Shown here: positions 8,161 to 16,938 of the stretch, piece after piece | How positions within the stretch are numbered: position 1 is the stretch's first letter | Layout: each line of letters starts with the position of its first letter | NCBI GenBank assembly: GCA_028819005.1 | Contig: JAPPMP010000046.1 | Location: 21,735 to 85,734, forward strand | Reading direction: 5' to 3' | DNA from: Acidimicrobiaceae bacterium | GTDB taxonomy: Bacteria > Actinomycetota > Acidimicrobiia > Acidimicrobiales > Aldehydirespiratoraceae | DNA length: 64,000 nt | Notes under the pieces: model-generated | What the model was told of the DNA's origin: nothing | Seen by the model: the letters and a program-made list of their open reading frames with translations, nothing else | The model's database searches: none | Translations under genes and position numbers: made by a program

Positions 8161-8772
8161 TCAGATCCAGACGTCGAGAGCGTCGGGTTCTATGCGAATG
8201 CTCAATGTCTCGGCTTTGTCGTGAGCGATTCCGTCGAGGCTTATCGGCGTGGGGCGTTCGAGGTCCAGTTGCGCGGCTGCGCAGCGGCGAATCTTGATCT
8301 GGGGGTGTGGCAGGTGGGTTCCCGAGCGCAGTCTGGAGCGGGCCTTCAGGCGCTCGCTGACGGACGGGTCCGCTTCGATGAGATCCAGTCGCCCGTCGGC
8401 GGGGTGAGCTTTGGGAGCAACATTGAACTCGCCGATGAAGGCTGCGTTGGCCGCGACCACGATCGGGCCTCGCCACCAGGAACGACGCGCTATGAGATGG
8501 GAGACGAACCAGAACAGTCGTCCGTCGAGCAGAGCGACCCCGAGGTCAATTCGCAGATGAGTCCCCTCCCCCGCCCTCAGGGACGCCTCGTTGTTGCGAA
8601 CGCCCAGTGTCCGGGCCAAATCACCGCCGAGGAGGCACAACGGCGGGGTGGGCTTGCGCGCCCGCCTGGGTCCGCTGATCGCCCGGTTCGCTTCGGCGTC
8701 GCTGCTCACGAAGATCGCGTCGTCGGGAACAGCTGCGGGTCTCCCCCAGTTCGAGCCCGGGCGGACGGTCAC
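8161..8772 (-). CDS. Diacylglycerol kinase/LCB5 (YegS)-like C-terminal domain protein, short form
   Basis: LLGGDLARTLGV (compare GTGNDLARTLG); ANAAFIGEFNVAPKAHPADGRLDLIE; HPQIKIRRCAAAQLDLERPTPISLDG. Confidence 0.65.
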   Translation of the reverse strand: MTVRPGSNWGRPAAVPDDAIFVSSDAEANRAISGPRRARKPTPPLCLLGGDLARTLGVRNNEASLRAGEGTHLRIDLGVALLDGRLFWFVSHLIARRSWWRGPIVVAANAAFIGEFNVAPKAHPADGRLDLIEADPSVSERLKARSRLRSGTHLPHPQIKIRRCAAAQLDLERPTPISLDGIAHDKAETLSIRIEPDALDVWI

Positions 8773-9551
8773 TGCGATTCGGCCTTCTTTTTGGCTCTCC
8801 TGTCTCGGATGCGGCCGAACAGGATCGCGAACTCATAGAAGAGATACATCGGCACCGACAGCACCGAGAGCGTGAACGGATCGCCGCTGGGGGTTATGAC
8901 CGCGACGAGTGCGACGATGCCGACGACCGCGTAGCGCCGGACCGCCCGGAGCGACTCGTTCTCGACGATGCCCAGCACTTGCAGGAAGATCAGCACTATC
9001 GGGAACTCGAAACCGATCCCGAACGCGAGGATCATCTTGATGACGAAACCCAGGTATTCGTTGGGCGCGTACCATTCAACGAGGTCCTCTCCGCCCAGAG
9101 CCGACAGAAACTCGAGTGCCCGAGGAATGCTCCAGTAGGCCAGCGCCGCCCCAGCGAAGAAGAGCAGCACAGCGCTCACCATGAAGGCGATCGCGAAACG
9201 CTTCTCGTGGGAGAACAGACCGGGAGCCACAAAACGCCAGAGTTGCCACAGCAGTACCGGCATGGCTGCGATCAATCCGCCGTAGCCGGCCACGGAGACG
9301 CGCACGCTGAAGGGTTCGAAAGGGTTGCGGGCGTAGAGTTGGCATCCGCTTCCGAACACTTCGGTTGCCGTTCGATCCGCTTCGGGGAGTGAACGGCAGT
9401 ACGGCTCGAGCAAGAAGTCGAGAATCCACGGATAGGCGATCCAGCAGGCGACAGCTCCCACGGCTATCGCAATGAGTGAGACGACGATGCGACGACGGAG
9501 CTCTGTGAGGTGCTCCATCAAGGTCATGGGCGACTCTGATTTCGCGTTCAT
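8769..9551 (-). CDS. tatC: Twin-arginine translocase subunit TatC
   Basis: MTLMEHLTELRRRIVVSLIAIAVG...PFEPFSVRVSVAGYGGLIAAMPVLLWQLWRFVAPGL, multi-TM TatC signature. Confidence 0.96.
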   Translation of the reverse strand: MNAKSESPMTLMEHLTELRRRIVVSLIAIAVGAVACWIAYPWILDFLLEPYCRSLPEADRTATEVFGSGCQLYARNPFEPFSVRVSVAGYGGLIAAMPVLLWQLWRFVAPGLFSHEKRFAIAFMVSAVLLFFAGAALAYWSIPRALEFLSALGGEDLVEWYAPNEYLGFVIKMILAFGIGFEFPIVLIFLQVLGIVENESLRAVRRYAVVGIVALVAVITPSGDPFTLSVLSVPMYLFYEFAILFGRIRDRRAKKKAESQ

Positions 9552-9916
9552 GAAGCGGAGGTTTGAGAATCAGAGGGTTCACCGGCGGCTTTGGTTTCGG
9601 TTGAGTCGCTGCTGTCGATCGTCTCGGCGTCCGGTCCTGTCGGAGGCTCTGCGACCGCGTCGGCCTCTGAGACCCCTGCCGGGTCGACCGCAGCAGTGGA
9701 GGCTGTCACGCGTGCTCCCTTGGCCCGAGCTTCAGCTTCCACGACCGGGTCTTCAATCGCCTCGCGCATCTCTCGTTGGAATCCGCTGGAAATCCGTTTC
9801 AGCTCGCCGACGGCCCGCGCAACCTGGCGGGCGGCCTCGGGCAGTTTCTTCGGACCGAGGACGACCAGCGCCACCAGCAATATGACGACCACTTCCATTC
9901 CACCCAGGTTTCCCAT
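9548..9916 (-). CDS. tatA: Sec-independent translocase TatA/TatB-like subunit
   Basis: MEVVVILLVALVVLGPKKLPEAARQVARAVGELKRISSGFQREM; overlaps tatC start. Confidence 0.9.
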   Translation of the reverse strand: MGNLGGMEVVVILLVALVVLGPKKLPEAARQVARAVGELKRISSGFQREMREAIEDPVVEAEARAKGARVTASTAAVDPAGVSEADAVAEPPTGPDAETIDSSDSTETKAAGEPSDSQTSAS

Positions 9917-9925
9917 GGACAGAGC

Positions 9926-10174
9926 CTACCGATCGATGGATTGGCGGCGCGAGCGGAGTCGGCGGATCCTCGCGACCTGGTCCAGTTCCGACGCTCGGGT
10001 GCTCAACTCTCGGGTCAGATGCCGCAGATCGTCGTGGGCCACCGCTGCGGCGCGCGTTCGACGCATCGAGTGGCGCAACCTGCCGATCTCTTCGGAGACC
10101 AGCTTCAGCGAGACAGCGAGTGCCGACAATGACACGACCACTGCTGCGGCTACCACGATCAACGCCCAACTCAT
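9926..10174 (-). CDS. Small membrane-anchored coiled-coil protein
   Basis: 82 aa; one N-terminal TM then basic/coiled segment; co-directional with tatA. Confidence 0.6.
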   Translation of the reverse strand: MSWALIVVAAAVVVSLSALAVSLKLVSEEIGRLRHSMRRTRAAAVAHDDLRHLTRELSTRASELDQVARIRRLRSRRQSIDR

Positions 10175-10237
10175 GGCGCAAGCGTATCGCAGGGCACATC
10201 ATCGTTTCTCAGCGGCGGCGCGCGCATACTGGCAGCC

Positions 10238-10945
10238 ATGACGACGCGATATGCGCCCCTGCGAGGTCCGGCAATCCTGTTCGCGCACCGAGGCGCCAGG
10301 ACCCTCGAGCGGGAGAACACGATCGCTGCGTTCAAGCGGGCCGTGAGTCTGGGGGCCACCGGACTCGAGACTGACGCCTGGCTCACCAGCGACGGTGAGG
10401 TGGTCCTCGATCACGACGGCTACCACCGGCGGTTCCCGAGGCAGTGGCTCAAAGACACGAACAGGGCCGACCTGAAGGCACACATCTGCACGCTGGTCGA
10501 GTTCTACGACTCGGTGGGGATCCACCTGCCTGTGAGCGTGGATCTCAAGGATCCCGAAGCCTTCGCTCCGATTGTGGAGATCGCGCGGGAATATCGGACC
10601 GGGCAACAGCTGTGGATCTGCCACCCTGAATTGGACCTGCTGGCACAGTGGCGGCAAGGGGCGCCCGACGTGAGGCTCGTCCACTCGACCGCCATGCAGC
10701 GGCTGCCGAACGGTCCCGAGCGCCTCGCTGCCGAACTAAGCTCCGCCGGGGTCGATGCTGTCAACCTTCGGCAGGGCGAATGGACGGCCGGGCTCGTTGC
10801 GCTCTTCCACCGATTCGAAGTGCTGGCCTTCGGTTGGGACGCGCAGCACGAGCGCCAACTCGCTTCTCTGATCGACATGGGCATCGACGCTGTCTACAGC
10901 GACCACGTCGAGCGGATGGTGGCGGTGGCGGCAGCGTTCGACTGA
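10238..10945 (+). CDS. Glycerophosphodiester phosphodiesterase family protein
   Basis: ILFAHRGARTLERENTIAAFKRAVSLGATGLETDAWLTSDGEVVLDHDGYHRR, GDPD active-site motif. Confidence 0.93.
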   Translation: MTTRYAPLRGPAILFAHRGARTLERENTIAAFKRAVSLGATGLETDAWLTSDGEVVLDHDGYHRRFPRQWLKDTNRADLKAHICTLVEFYDSVGIHLPVSVDLKDPEAFAPIVEIAREYRTGQQLWICHPELDLLAQWRQGAPDVRLVHSTAMQRLPNGPERLAAELSSAGVDAVNLRQGEWTAGLVALFHRFEVLAFGWDAQHERQLASLIDMGIDAVYSDHVERMVAVAAAFD

Positions 10946-10946
10946 C

Positions 10947-10968
10947 GGGCCGCTCGGGCCGCGGCCCC
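10947..10968. terminator. GC-rich hairpin just 3' of the GDPD gene (GGGCCGC-TCGGGCC-GCGGCCC)
   Basis: Self-complementary GGGCCGC/GCGGCCC immediately after TGA at 10945; shares the GGGCCGCTCGGGCC core with the dispersed repeat family. Confidence 0.45.
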
Positions 10969-11019
10969 GCAGTTGAAGCTGTTCGCACACCGATGCCCTC
11001 TGCCTGTTTGCAGGGCCCC

Positions 11020-11754
11020 TTACAAGAAACCGATGTCGCCGAGCGGCCAGACTTTGATGAATGCCCGGCCGACGATCGAGTCGATCTCGATCGGGCCGAA
11101 AGTCCGGGAGTCAGTACTGCCCTCTCGGTTGTCCCCCATCACGAAAACCGTTCCTTGTGGGACGAGGCAATAGTCGGCCGCGGCGGGTTCGTTCGCGCAG
11201 TTCATCAACCGTCCGTTGACGAAAGTGCTGGGTCGGTCCACGTACGGTTCGTCTAAGGCCTCGCCGTCGATCAGAACCCGGCCGTTCGAAAAGGAGATGG
11301 TCTCCCCCTCAAGGGCGATCACCCGTTTGATGAAATCCTTGATGTCTCCGAGTGCATCGTCGGGTTTCGCGAAGACGATCACATCCCCGCGTTCGACGTC
11401 GCCGAAGCGATAGCTGAGCTTGTTGACCAGAACTCGGTCGTCATTGCGGAGAGTCTCCTCCATGGAACTCGATGGAATGTAATATGCCTGAACGAGGAAC
11501 ATTCGAATCAAAAGGGCCAACCCCAGAGCACAGACCGCTACTAGGAGCCACTCCACCAACGTCCTGAGAAGTTCCCGTGCGCTGTTGGAGCCCGGGGTCG
11601 ATCCGAGTTCGTCGTCAGCGCCGAGGCCGTGGTCTGCGGCATTCTCCAGACCCGAATGATCTTCAGTCGGTTGGGTCTGCTGCACAGGGGTAGCTCCCGA
11701 AACGCCTAAGCCGTCTGGTGAACTGGGCGAAATCCCAGAGGCGCTCACCACCAA
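11020..11754 (-). CDS. lepB: Signal peptidase I
   Basis: YYIPSSSMEETLRNDDRVLVNKLSYRFGDVERGDVIVF, IKDFIKRVIALEGETI, VFVMGDNREGSTDSRTFGPI. Confidence 0.95.
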   Translation of the reverse strand: MVVSASGISPSSPDGLGVSGATPVQQTQPTEDHSGLENAADHGLGADDELGSTPGSNSARELLRTLVEWLLVAVCALGLALLIRMFLVQAYYIPSSSMEETLRNDDRVLVNKLSYRFGDVERGDVIVFAKPDDALGDIKDFIKRVIALEGETISFSNGRVLIDGEALDEPYVDRPSTFVNGRLMNCANEPAAADYCLVPQGTVFVMGDNREGSTDSRTFGPIEIDSIVGRAFIKVWPLGDIGFL

Positions 11755-11780
11755 GACGATACCGCCACCCTCGCCCGAAG

Positions 11781-11861
11781 GGGTGATCCGCGCGAGGGCC
11801 GCCGACGAGGGGTGACCGTGACCGGCGTGCGCTGGTGGGTGATCCGCGCGAGAGCCGCCGA
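11781..11861. repeat. Two copies of a 25-bp direct repeat, 56-bp offset
   Basis: GGGTGATCCGCGCGAG(G/A)GCCGCCGA at 11781-11805 and 11837-11861. Confidence 0.9.
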
Positions 11862-11863
11862 TG

Positions 11864-12829
11864 CTATCGGTAGCGTTCCAAGACCCTGCGCGCCGCGTCG
11901 GACACGAGATCGGGTGACAGCGGCGGGTCGATTGAAACGATCTCCGCCGCCGGACCGAGTCGCAACATCAACCGTTCGAGCCAACCGACCGTGGAGACGG
12001 CCATGCCCACGACGAGCCGGCCCTGCGGGTCTGTCTCGACCGATTCGGTCGGGTACTGCTCAGTCACCCAAGCAGCGTCCGGATCGAGCCGCAGCCGCAC
12101 CCTCGGATCGTCACCGTGGGGAGTGAAGGACCCTCCCGAGTCGCTTGCACGATGCTCCACACCCATGCCGGTCAGCCGCACGGAACGAACCCGGTCGACG
12201 CGGAATATTCGCTCGCCGTCAGCTCGATGGCACCAGGCGTGAAGGTACCAGTTGCCGTTGTCGCTGAAAATCCTCAGCGGTTCGACGATGCGCTGGGTGA
12301 GTTCGTCCCTTCCGTAGGTGTAGTACTCGACGTCGATCTGTTCCCCTCGGCTCAACGCCGACCGCAACGGTGGCAGCGTCTCGGCGGGTGCGTGGCCGAG
12401 CCGCACCTCCACGGCCTGATCTGCTGCTTCACCCAGCGCCATGCCCAGCTTGGCGAGTGCCCGCAGCAGAGGGCTCGCAGCTTCGTCGCCTTCGTCAAGG
12501 GTTCCGAAATCACCGCCGATCAGGGAATGCCCAGCGGTGAGCAGCCTCGCCCCCTCGCCGGGGGTGAGTCGGAGCGGACGTGAGAACCAGTCGGCATACC
12601 GGATCTGCACCTCGTCATCGGAGATGTCGACTTCGATCATCGAGTCCGGGGTGAAAGGGTGAACACCCACGAAGAACACGACTCCGGTCAGGTCTTCGAC
12701 GAGTTGGGGCCTCGGGTAGTCGAAGCGAGCCACTATCTCATCGAGCGGAGCCCCCTGTTGCTCGACGACCCATGGAATCACAGCCAAAAGACGGATCATC
12801 CGCTCCGAGGCGGTCAACTTGGGGTTCAT
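11864..12829 (-). CDS. pafC: WYL-domain protein, PafC-like
   Basis: 321 aa; YYTYGRDELTQRIVEPLRIFSDNGNWYLHAWCHRADGERIFRVDRVRSVRL (WYL/WCX); adjacent to pafB and pafA. Confidence 0.85.
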   Translation of the reverse strand: MNPKLTASERMIRLLAVIPWVVEQQGAPLDEIVARFDYPRPQLVEDLTGVVFFVGVHPFTPDSMIEVDISDDEVQIRYADWFSRPLRLTPGEGARLLTAGHSLIGGDFGTLDEGDEAASPLLRALAKLGMALGEAADQAVEVRLGHAPAETLPPLRSALSRGEQIDVEYYTYGRDELTQRIVEPLRIFSDNGNWYLHAWCHRADGERIFRVDRVRSVRLTGMGVEHRASDSGGSFTPHGDDPRVRLRLDPDAAWVTEQYPTESVETDPQGRLVVGMAVSTVGWLERLMLRLGPAAEIVSIDPPLSPDLVSDAARRVLERYR

Positions 12830-12842
12830 GTGGGCTCCGGCT

Positions 12843-13739
12843 TCATGCGAGTGCTTCGAGCCAGGAGACGACGTCTTCTCTGAATTCCGGAGGATCGAGC
12901 ACCTCTGCGTGTTCGAGGAAGGTGAGAATGAAAGAGCGGAAACCCTCGCGGTTGCGCACCTTGAACTCGACCACCGACGTTTCGCCGTGCCGACTGGAGT
13001 CCTCGCCCAGCAGATGGTGGAGATATGCGGCTTGATCCGGGTCGACGGCCACTCGCACGGTGGTCGGGGTTCCGTCGCCGAGTTCCCAACCCCGCAGGTT
13101 GGCGGGGTCTGTCGGCGTTCCCACGGGTTGAGCGGCGTCGTCGAGCAACTCGATCGGACTCGAGATCCGGTCCACGCGGTACAGGCGCTGGTCTTCGCGG
13201 ATCCGGTCCCAACCAGCGAGGTACCAATGACCTCGCGAAAACGACAATCGCCAGGGCTCGACCGCGCGTTCGACGCCTGAATACGCGAATCCGACCGCCC
13301 GGCGATCAGCGGCTGCTGCTATCAGGGCCGCCAGGTTCTCGTCGAAGGGGACATGGCCGACTTCGGCTGCGTCGACGGCGCCGCTCACCGCCCCGCCGAG
13401 CTTGTGCAGTCCCGTCTCGCCGCCGTCGAGGCGGACAATGCTGGTTGCGAGATGCAGCGCCGCCAGTTCGTCCGGTTCGAGGCGCAGGTCGCGGCCTGCG
13501 TACTCCGAGCGCAGGATCCGGTAGCCCTCAATGGGCGGGTCGGCGCCGGGGACGTTCTCGACTCGCAGTGGTATGCCCATCTTGCGGAGGTCTTCCTTGT
13601 CGCGCTCGAAGGTTCGTCGAAACGCAGCTTTGGCCTCCGGGTATCCGCCGATCCGGCGGCGCAACTCCTCCGCGGACAGGACCCGGTCGGCGTCGAGAAG
13701 AGCTGCAGTGAGGTTGAGGAGGCGTTCGAGTTTGTCCAT
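12843..13739 (-). CDS. pafB: WYL-domain transcriptional regulator, PafB-like
   Basis: MDKLERLLNLTAALLDADRVLSAEELRRRIGGYPEAKAAFRRTFERDKEDLRKMGIPL wHTH; YSGVERAVEPWRLSFSRGHWYLAGWDRIREDQRLYRVDRI WYL. Confidence 0.88.
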   Translation of the reverse strand: MDKLERLLNLTAALLDADRVLSAEELRRRIGGYPEAKAAFRRTFERDKEDLRKMGIPLRVENVPGADPPIEGYRILRSEYAGRDLRLEPDELAALHLATSIVRLDGGETGLHKLGGAVSGAVDAAEVGHVPFDENLAALIAAAADRRAVGFAYSGVERAVEPWRLSFSRGHWYLAGWDRIREDQRLYRVDRISSPIELLDDAAQPVGTPTDPANLRGWELGDGTPTTVRVAVDPDQAAYLHHLLGEDSSRHGETSVVEFKVRNREGFRSFILTFLEHAEVLDPPEFREDVVSWLEALA

Positions 13740-13756
13740 CAGGGCTGGTTTCTGCG

Positions 13757-15124
13757 TTACAACGAAGCGATCAGTTTCTCGACCCGGTCGTCCTGGGCTT
13801 TGAAGGGGTCTTTGCACAACACGGTGCGCTGAGCTTGATCGTTCAGCTTCAGGTGCACCCAGTCGACTGTATAGTCCCGCCTCTGCTCCTTGGCCCGGCG
13901 TATGAACTCTCCCCGAAGACGTGCCCGCGTGGTCTCCGGCGGATTCTCGACCGCTCGGGATATCTCCCGGTCCCCGACGATGCGTTCGACCATCCCCCGC
14001 TTCTGCATCCGATAGTAGAGACCGCGGTCGCGGTTCACATCGTGGTATTGGAGATCGAGCAGTGCGACCTTGGCATCGGACATCTCGAGGTTCTTGCGCG
14101 TCCGGTAGCCTTCGATCAGCTTGTACTTGATGACCCAGTCGATCTCTCGATCAAGCTTCAACGGATCGTCCTCGAGCTCCGACAGGCAGTGTTCCCACAT
14201 GTTGAGGGCGAGTTGCTCCTCGTCGTCGAGCTCGTGGTGTTCAGCAAAGCGCAGTGCTCGCTGCAAGTACTCGCTCTGGATGTCGAGCGCCGACACCTCG
14301 CGGCCGTTGGCGAGGCGAACCCGCCGTCGACAGGTCAAGTCGTGACTGATCTCCCGGATGGCGCGGATGGGGTTCTCCAGTGTCATGTCCCGCAGCACGA
14401 CGTGTGGTTCCTCGAGCATCCGCAACATCAATGAACAGGCTCCGACCTTCAGGAAGGTCGTGTATTCGCTCATGTTCGAATCACCGACGATCACATGGAG
14501 GCGGCGGTACCGTTCGGCGTCAGCGTGCGGCTCGTCGCGGGTGTTGATGATCGGCCGCGAGCGTGTAGTCGCCGAGGAAACGCCCTCCCAGATGTGCTCG
14601 GCGCGCTGGCTCACGCAGTATTTGGCGCCTCGAGCGGTCTGCAGGATCTTCCCGGCGCCGGCGTAGATCTGACGGCTCACGAGAAACGGGATCAACACTT
14701 CGCTGTAGACGCCCAGGTCATCGTTGCGAGTGATGCAGTAGTTCTCGTGGCAGCCGTAGCTGTTGCCTGCGGAGTCGGTGTTGTTCTTGAAGAGGTAGAC
14801 GTCTCCGTGGACGCCCTCCTCGGAGAGCCGTTCTTCGGCACTTGCCAGAAGCTGCTCGAGGATGCGTTCGCCGGCTTTGTCGTGGGCGGTGAGGTCGCTG
14901 ACCGAGTCGCATTCGGGGGTGGCGTACTCGGGATGGCTGCCCACATCCAGGTAGAGCCGAGCACCATTGCCCAAGAAGACATTGCTGGAGCGTCCCCAGG
15001 AAACGACCCGACGGAACAGATAACGCGCCACCTCGTCGGGACTGAGGCGTCGCTGGCCGCGCAGGGTGCAGGTCACGCCGTACTCGTTCTCGATTCCGAA
15101 GATTCGACGCTGCACGTCGAACAA
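13757..15124 (-). CDS. pafA: Pup-protein ligase PafA
   Basis: [67 protein letters not shown]...[11 protein letters not shown]. Confidence 0.97.
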   Translation of the reverse strand: MFDVQRRIFGIENEYGVTCTLRGQRRLSPDEVARYLFRRVVSWGRSSNVFLGNGARLYLDVGSHPEYATPECDSVSDLTAHDKAGERILEQLLASAEERLSEEGVHGDVYLFKNNTDSAGNSYGCHENYCITRNDDLGVYSEVLIPFLVSRQIYAGAGKILQTARGAKYCVSQRAEHIWEGVSSATTRSRPIINTRDEPHADAERYRRLHVIVGDSNMSEYTTFLKVGACSLMLRMLEEPHVVLRDMTLENPIRAIREISHDLTCRRRVRLANGREVSALDIQSEYLQRALRFAEHHELDDEEQLALNMWEHCLSELEDDPLKLDREIDWVIKYKLIEGYRTRKNLEMSDAKVALLDLQYHDVNRDRGLYYRMQKRGMVERIVGDREISRAVENPPETTRARLRGEFIRRAKEQRRDYTVDWVHLKLNDQAQRTVLCKDPFKAQDDRVEKLIASL

Positions 15125-15153
15125 CCTAGACCCCCGCAGCCGGTGTTGGCAGG

Positions 15154-15834
15154 TCAGTCGCCGATAAGGAGCGCAACCTCGGGATCGTCGAGACGCCGAA
15201 ACGCCCGACGGCCGGTGCCTCGTTCGAGCACGGCGATTTCCAATTCGGCAGGGGCCAGCGAGCGGTCGGGACCGCTCAGAGCAGATATCGCCCGACGCAA
15301 TCCCCCAGACAGCTCCGGCACACCGTCGAGTTCGCCGAAGCGATCCGAGATCGCCTCGGTTTCGCCGCCGAGCACCACCGACATGTCCTCATCGACGACC
15401 GTTCCGTCGTAGAGGATGTGGAACAGCTGGTCGCCGCCACCGTCGTCGGCGCCGATCTCGGCCACCAGGATCTCCACCTCCATCGGTTTCATCTCATGGG
15501 TGAAGATCTGTCCGAGAATCTGGGCGTATTGATTGGCGAGACTGCGCGCATCGACGTCTCCCCTGCTGAAGGCATATCCCTTCAGGTCGGCGTGGCGTAC
15601 CCCCGCAATGCGCAGCTGGTCGAACTCGTTGTATTTGCCGACGCCGGCGAAAGCGATCCGGTCATAGATCTCGCTCACCTTGCGCAGCGTCGAGGACTTG
15701 TTCTCGGCACAGATGGCGATTCCTTCGACAAAGCGGAACGCTATGAGGCTGCGGCCTCGTGCGATGCCCTTGCGGGCGTAATCGGCGCGGTCCTTCATCA
15801 CCTGCTCGGGGGCGACGTAGAAGGGCATGTTCAT
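15154..15834 (-). CDS. prcA: Proteasome subunit alpha
   Basis: [78 protein letters not shown]. Confidence 0.96.
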   Translation of the reverse strand: MNMPFYVAPEQVMKDRADYARKGIARGRSLIAFRFVEGIAICAENKSSTLRKVSEIYDRIAFAGVGKYNEFDQLRIAGVRHADLKGYAFSRGDVDARSLANQYAQILGQIFTHEMKPMEVEILVAEIGADDGGGDQLFHILYDGTVVDEDMSVVLGGETEAISDRFGELDGVPELSGGLRRAISALSGPDRSLAPAELEIAVLERGTGRRAFRRLDDPEVALLIGD

Positions 15835-16661
15835 GGCGACTCTGCCCGCGCTCGGCGACGCTCGATCAGCGCGCTGGTGCGTTCGGCCAATTCGTCGTCG
15901 TCTGTACGCGCATAGCCTTCGGCCGTGATCGTGGCGACGATCGGATAGATCCCCCGCACGGGATCCGGTCCGCCGGTCGCCGAATCCTCATCAGCTGCTT
16001 CGAACAAAGCGGAGATCGCGAGGTCGGTGACTTCTCCAGGATCCATATCTGCGCGATAGCCGAGTTTCAAGACCGTTCCGGCGTGAAAACTGCCCGAACC
16101 CGTTGTGGCGTGCTCAGCCTCCTCGTAGCGGCCGCCGGTCACGTCATATTCGAACAGGCGGCCCTCGCTGAGCTTGAGGTCGTAGCCGGCGAAGATCGGG
16201 ACGACCACCAACCCCTGCATTGCGGCGGGCAGGTTGCTGCGGACCATCTGACCTAGCTGGTTCGCTTTGCCCTCGAGGCTCAAAGCCTCGCCTTCAACCT
16301 TTTCATAGTGCTCCAACTGGAGTTGGAACAGACGCACCATCTCTGCTGCCGGGCCGGCGGCGCCGGCGATTGCCACACCGCTGTGCCTATCGGCCGCGAA
16401 GACCTTCTCGATGCTGCGATGGCTGATCAGATTCCCAGAGGTCGCCCGGCGGTCGCCGGCGAGCAGCACGCCGTCGCGGTAACGGACCGCGATGCACGTC
16501 GTTCCGTGCCGGAAATCCGAGGCCGGCACTTTGCCAATGCGCGATGTGCTGTCACCCGAGATGCTCTCGGGTGAGATCTGGTTCTCGAATCCGCTTCGCC
16601 GCAAGAGTTCCGCGAAGCTTGGACCGGGATCATCGTGCGGTCGAAACAGCGGAAGGTTCAC
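15831..16661 (-). CDS. prcB: Proteasome subunit beta (with propeptide)
   Basis: HGTTCIAVRYRDGVLLAGDRRATSGNLISHRSIEKVF with catalytic Thr after propeptide; overlaps prcA start. Confidence 0.96.
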   Translation of the reverse strand: MNLPLFRPHDDPGPSFAELLRRSGFENQISPESISGDSTSRIGKVPASDFRHGTTCIAVRYRDGVLLAGDRRATSGNLISHRSIEKVFAADRHSGVAIAGAAGPAAEMVRLFQLQLEHYEKVEGEALSLEGKANQLGQMVRSNLPAAMQGLVVVPIFAGYDLKLSEGRLFEYDVTGGRYEEAEHATTGSGSFHAGTVLKLGYRADMDPGEVTDLAISALFEAADEDSATGGPDPVRGIYPIVATITAEGYARTDDDELAERTSALIERRRARAESP

Positions 16662-16728
16662 CTCGGCGCTCTCCGGTTCGCAGAGTTCGCGCTCATCATC
16701 GGTTTTCTCGCGTTCGCGCAGGTCGTCC

Positions 16729-16923
16729 TCACTGGCCGCCCTTTTGGATGTAGCTCTTCACAAAGTCTTCGGCGTTGGCTTCGAGAACCTCGTCTATCTC
16801 GTCGAGCAGTTCGTCGAGCTCGGCTTTGATCTCCTCTCCGCGTTCGGTCGCTTTCGCGGCCGCCTGCTCGGCAGGCTCGCGGTCGGCCGGCGTTGGTTTT
16901 CGCACTTGTTCGCGTTCAGCCAT
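16729..16923 (-). CDS. pup: Prokaryotic ubiquitin-like protein Pup
   Basis: 64 aa ending DEIDEVLEANAEDFVKSYIQKGGQ; GGQ terminus. Confidence 0.97.
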   Translation of the reverse strand: MAEREQVRKPTPADREPAEQAAAKATERGEEIKAELDELLDEIDEVLEANAEDFVKSYIQKGGQ

Positions 16924-16938
16924 TGATCGTCTCCATTT

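Noticed and set aside
7015-8838. 607-aa plus-strand ORF
   Set aside because: Antisense to M20 peptidase and DAGK-like genes; no recognisable domain; typical high-GC shadow ORF.
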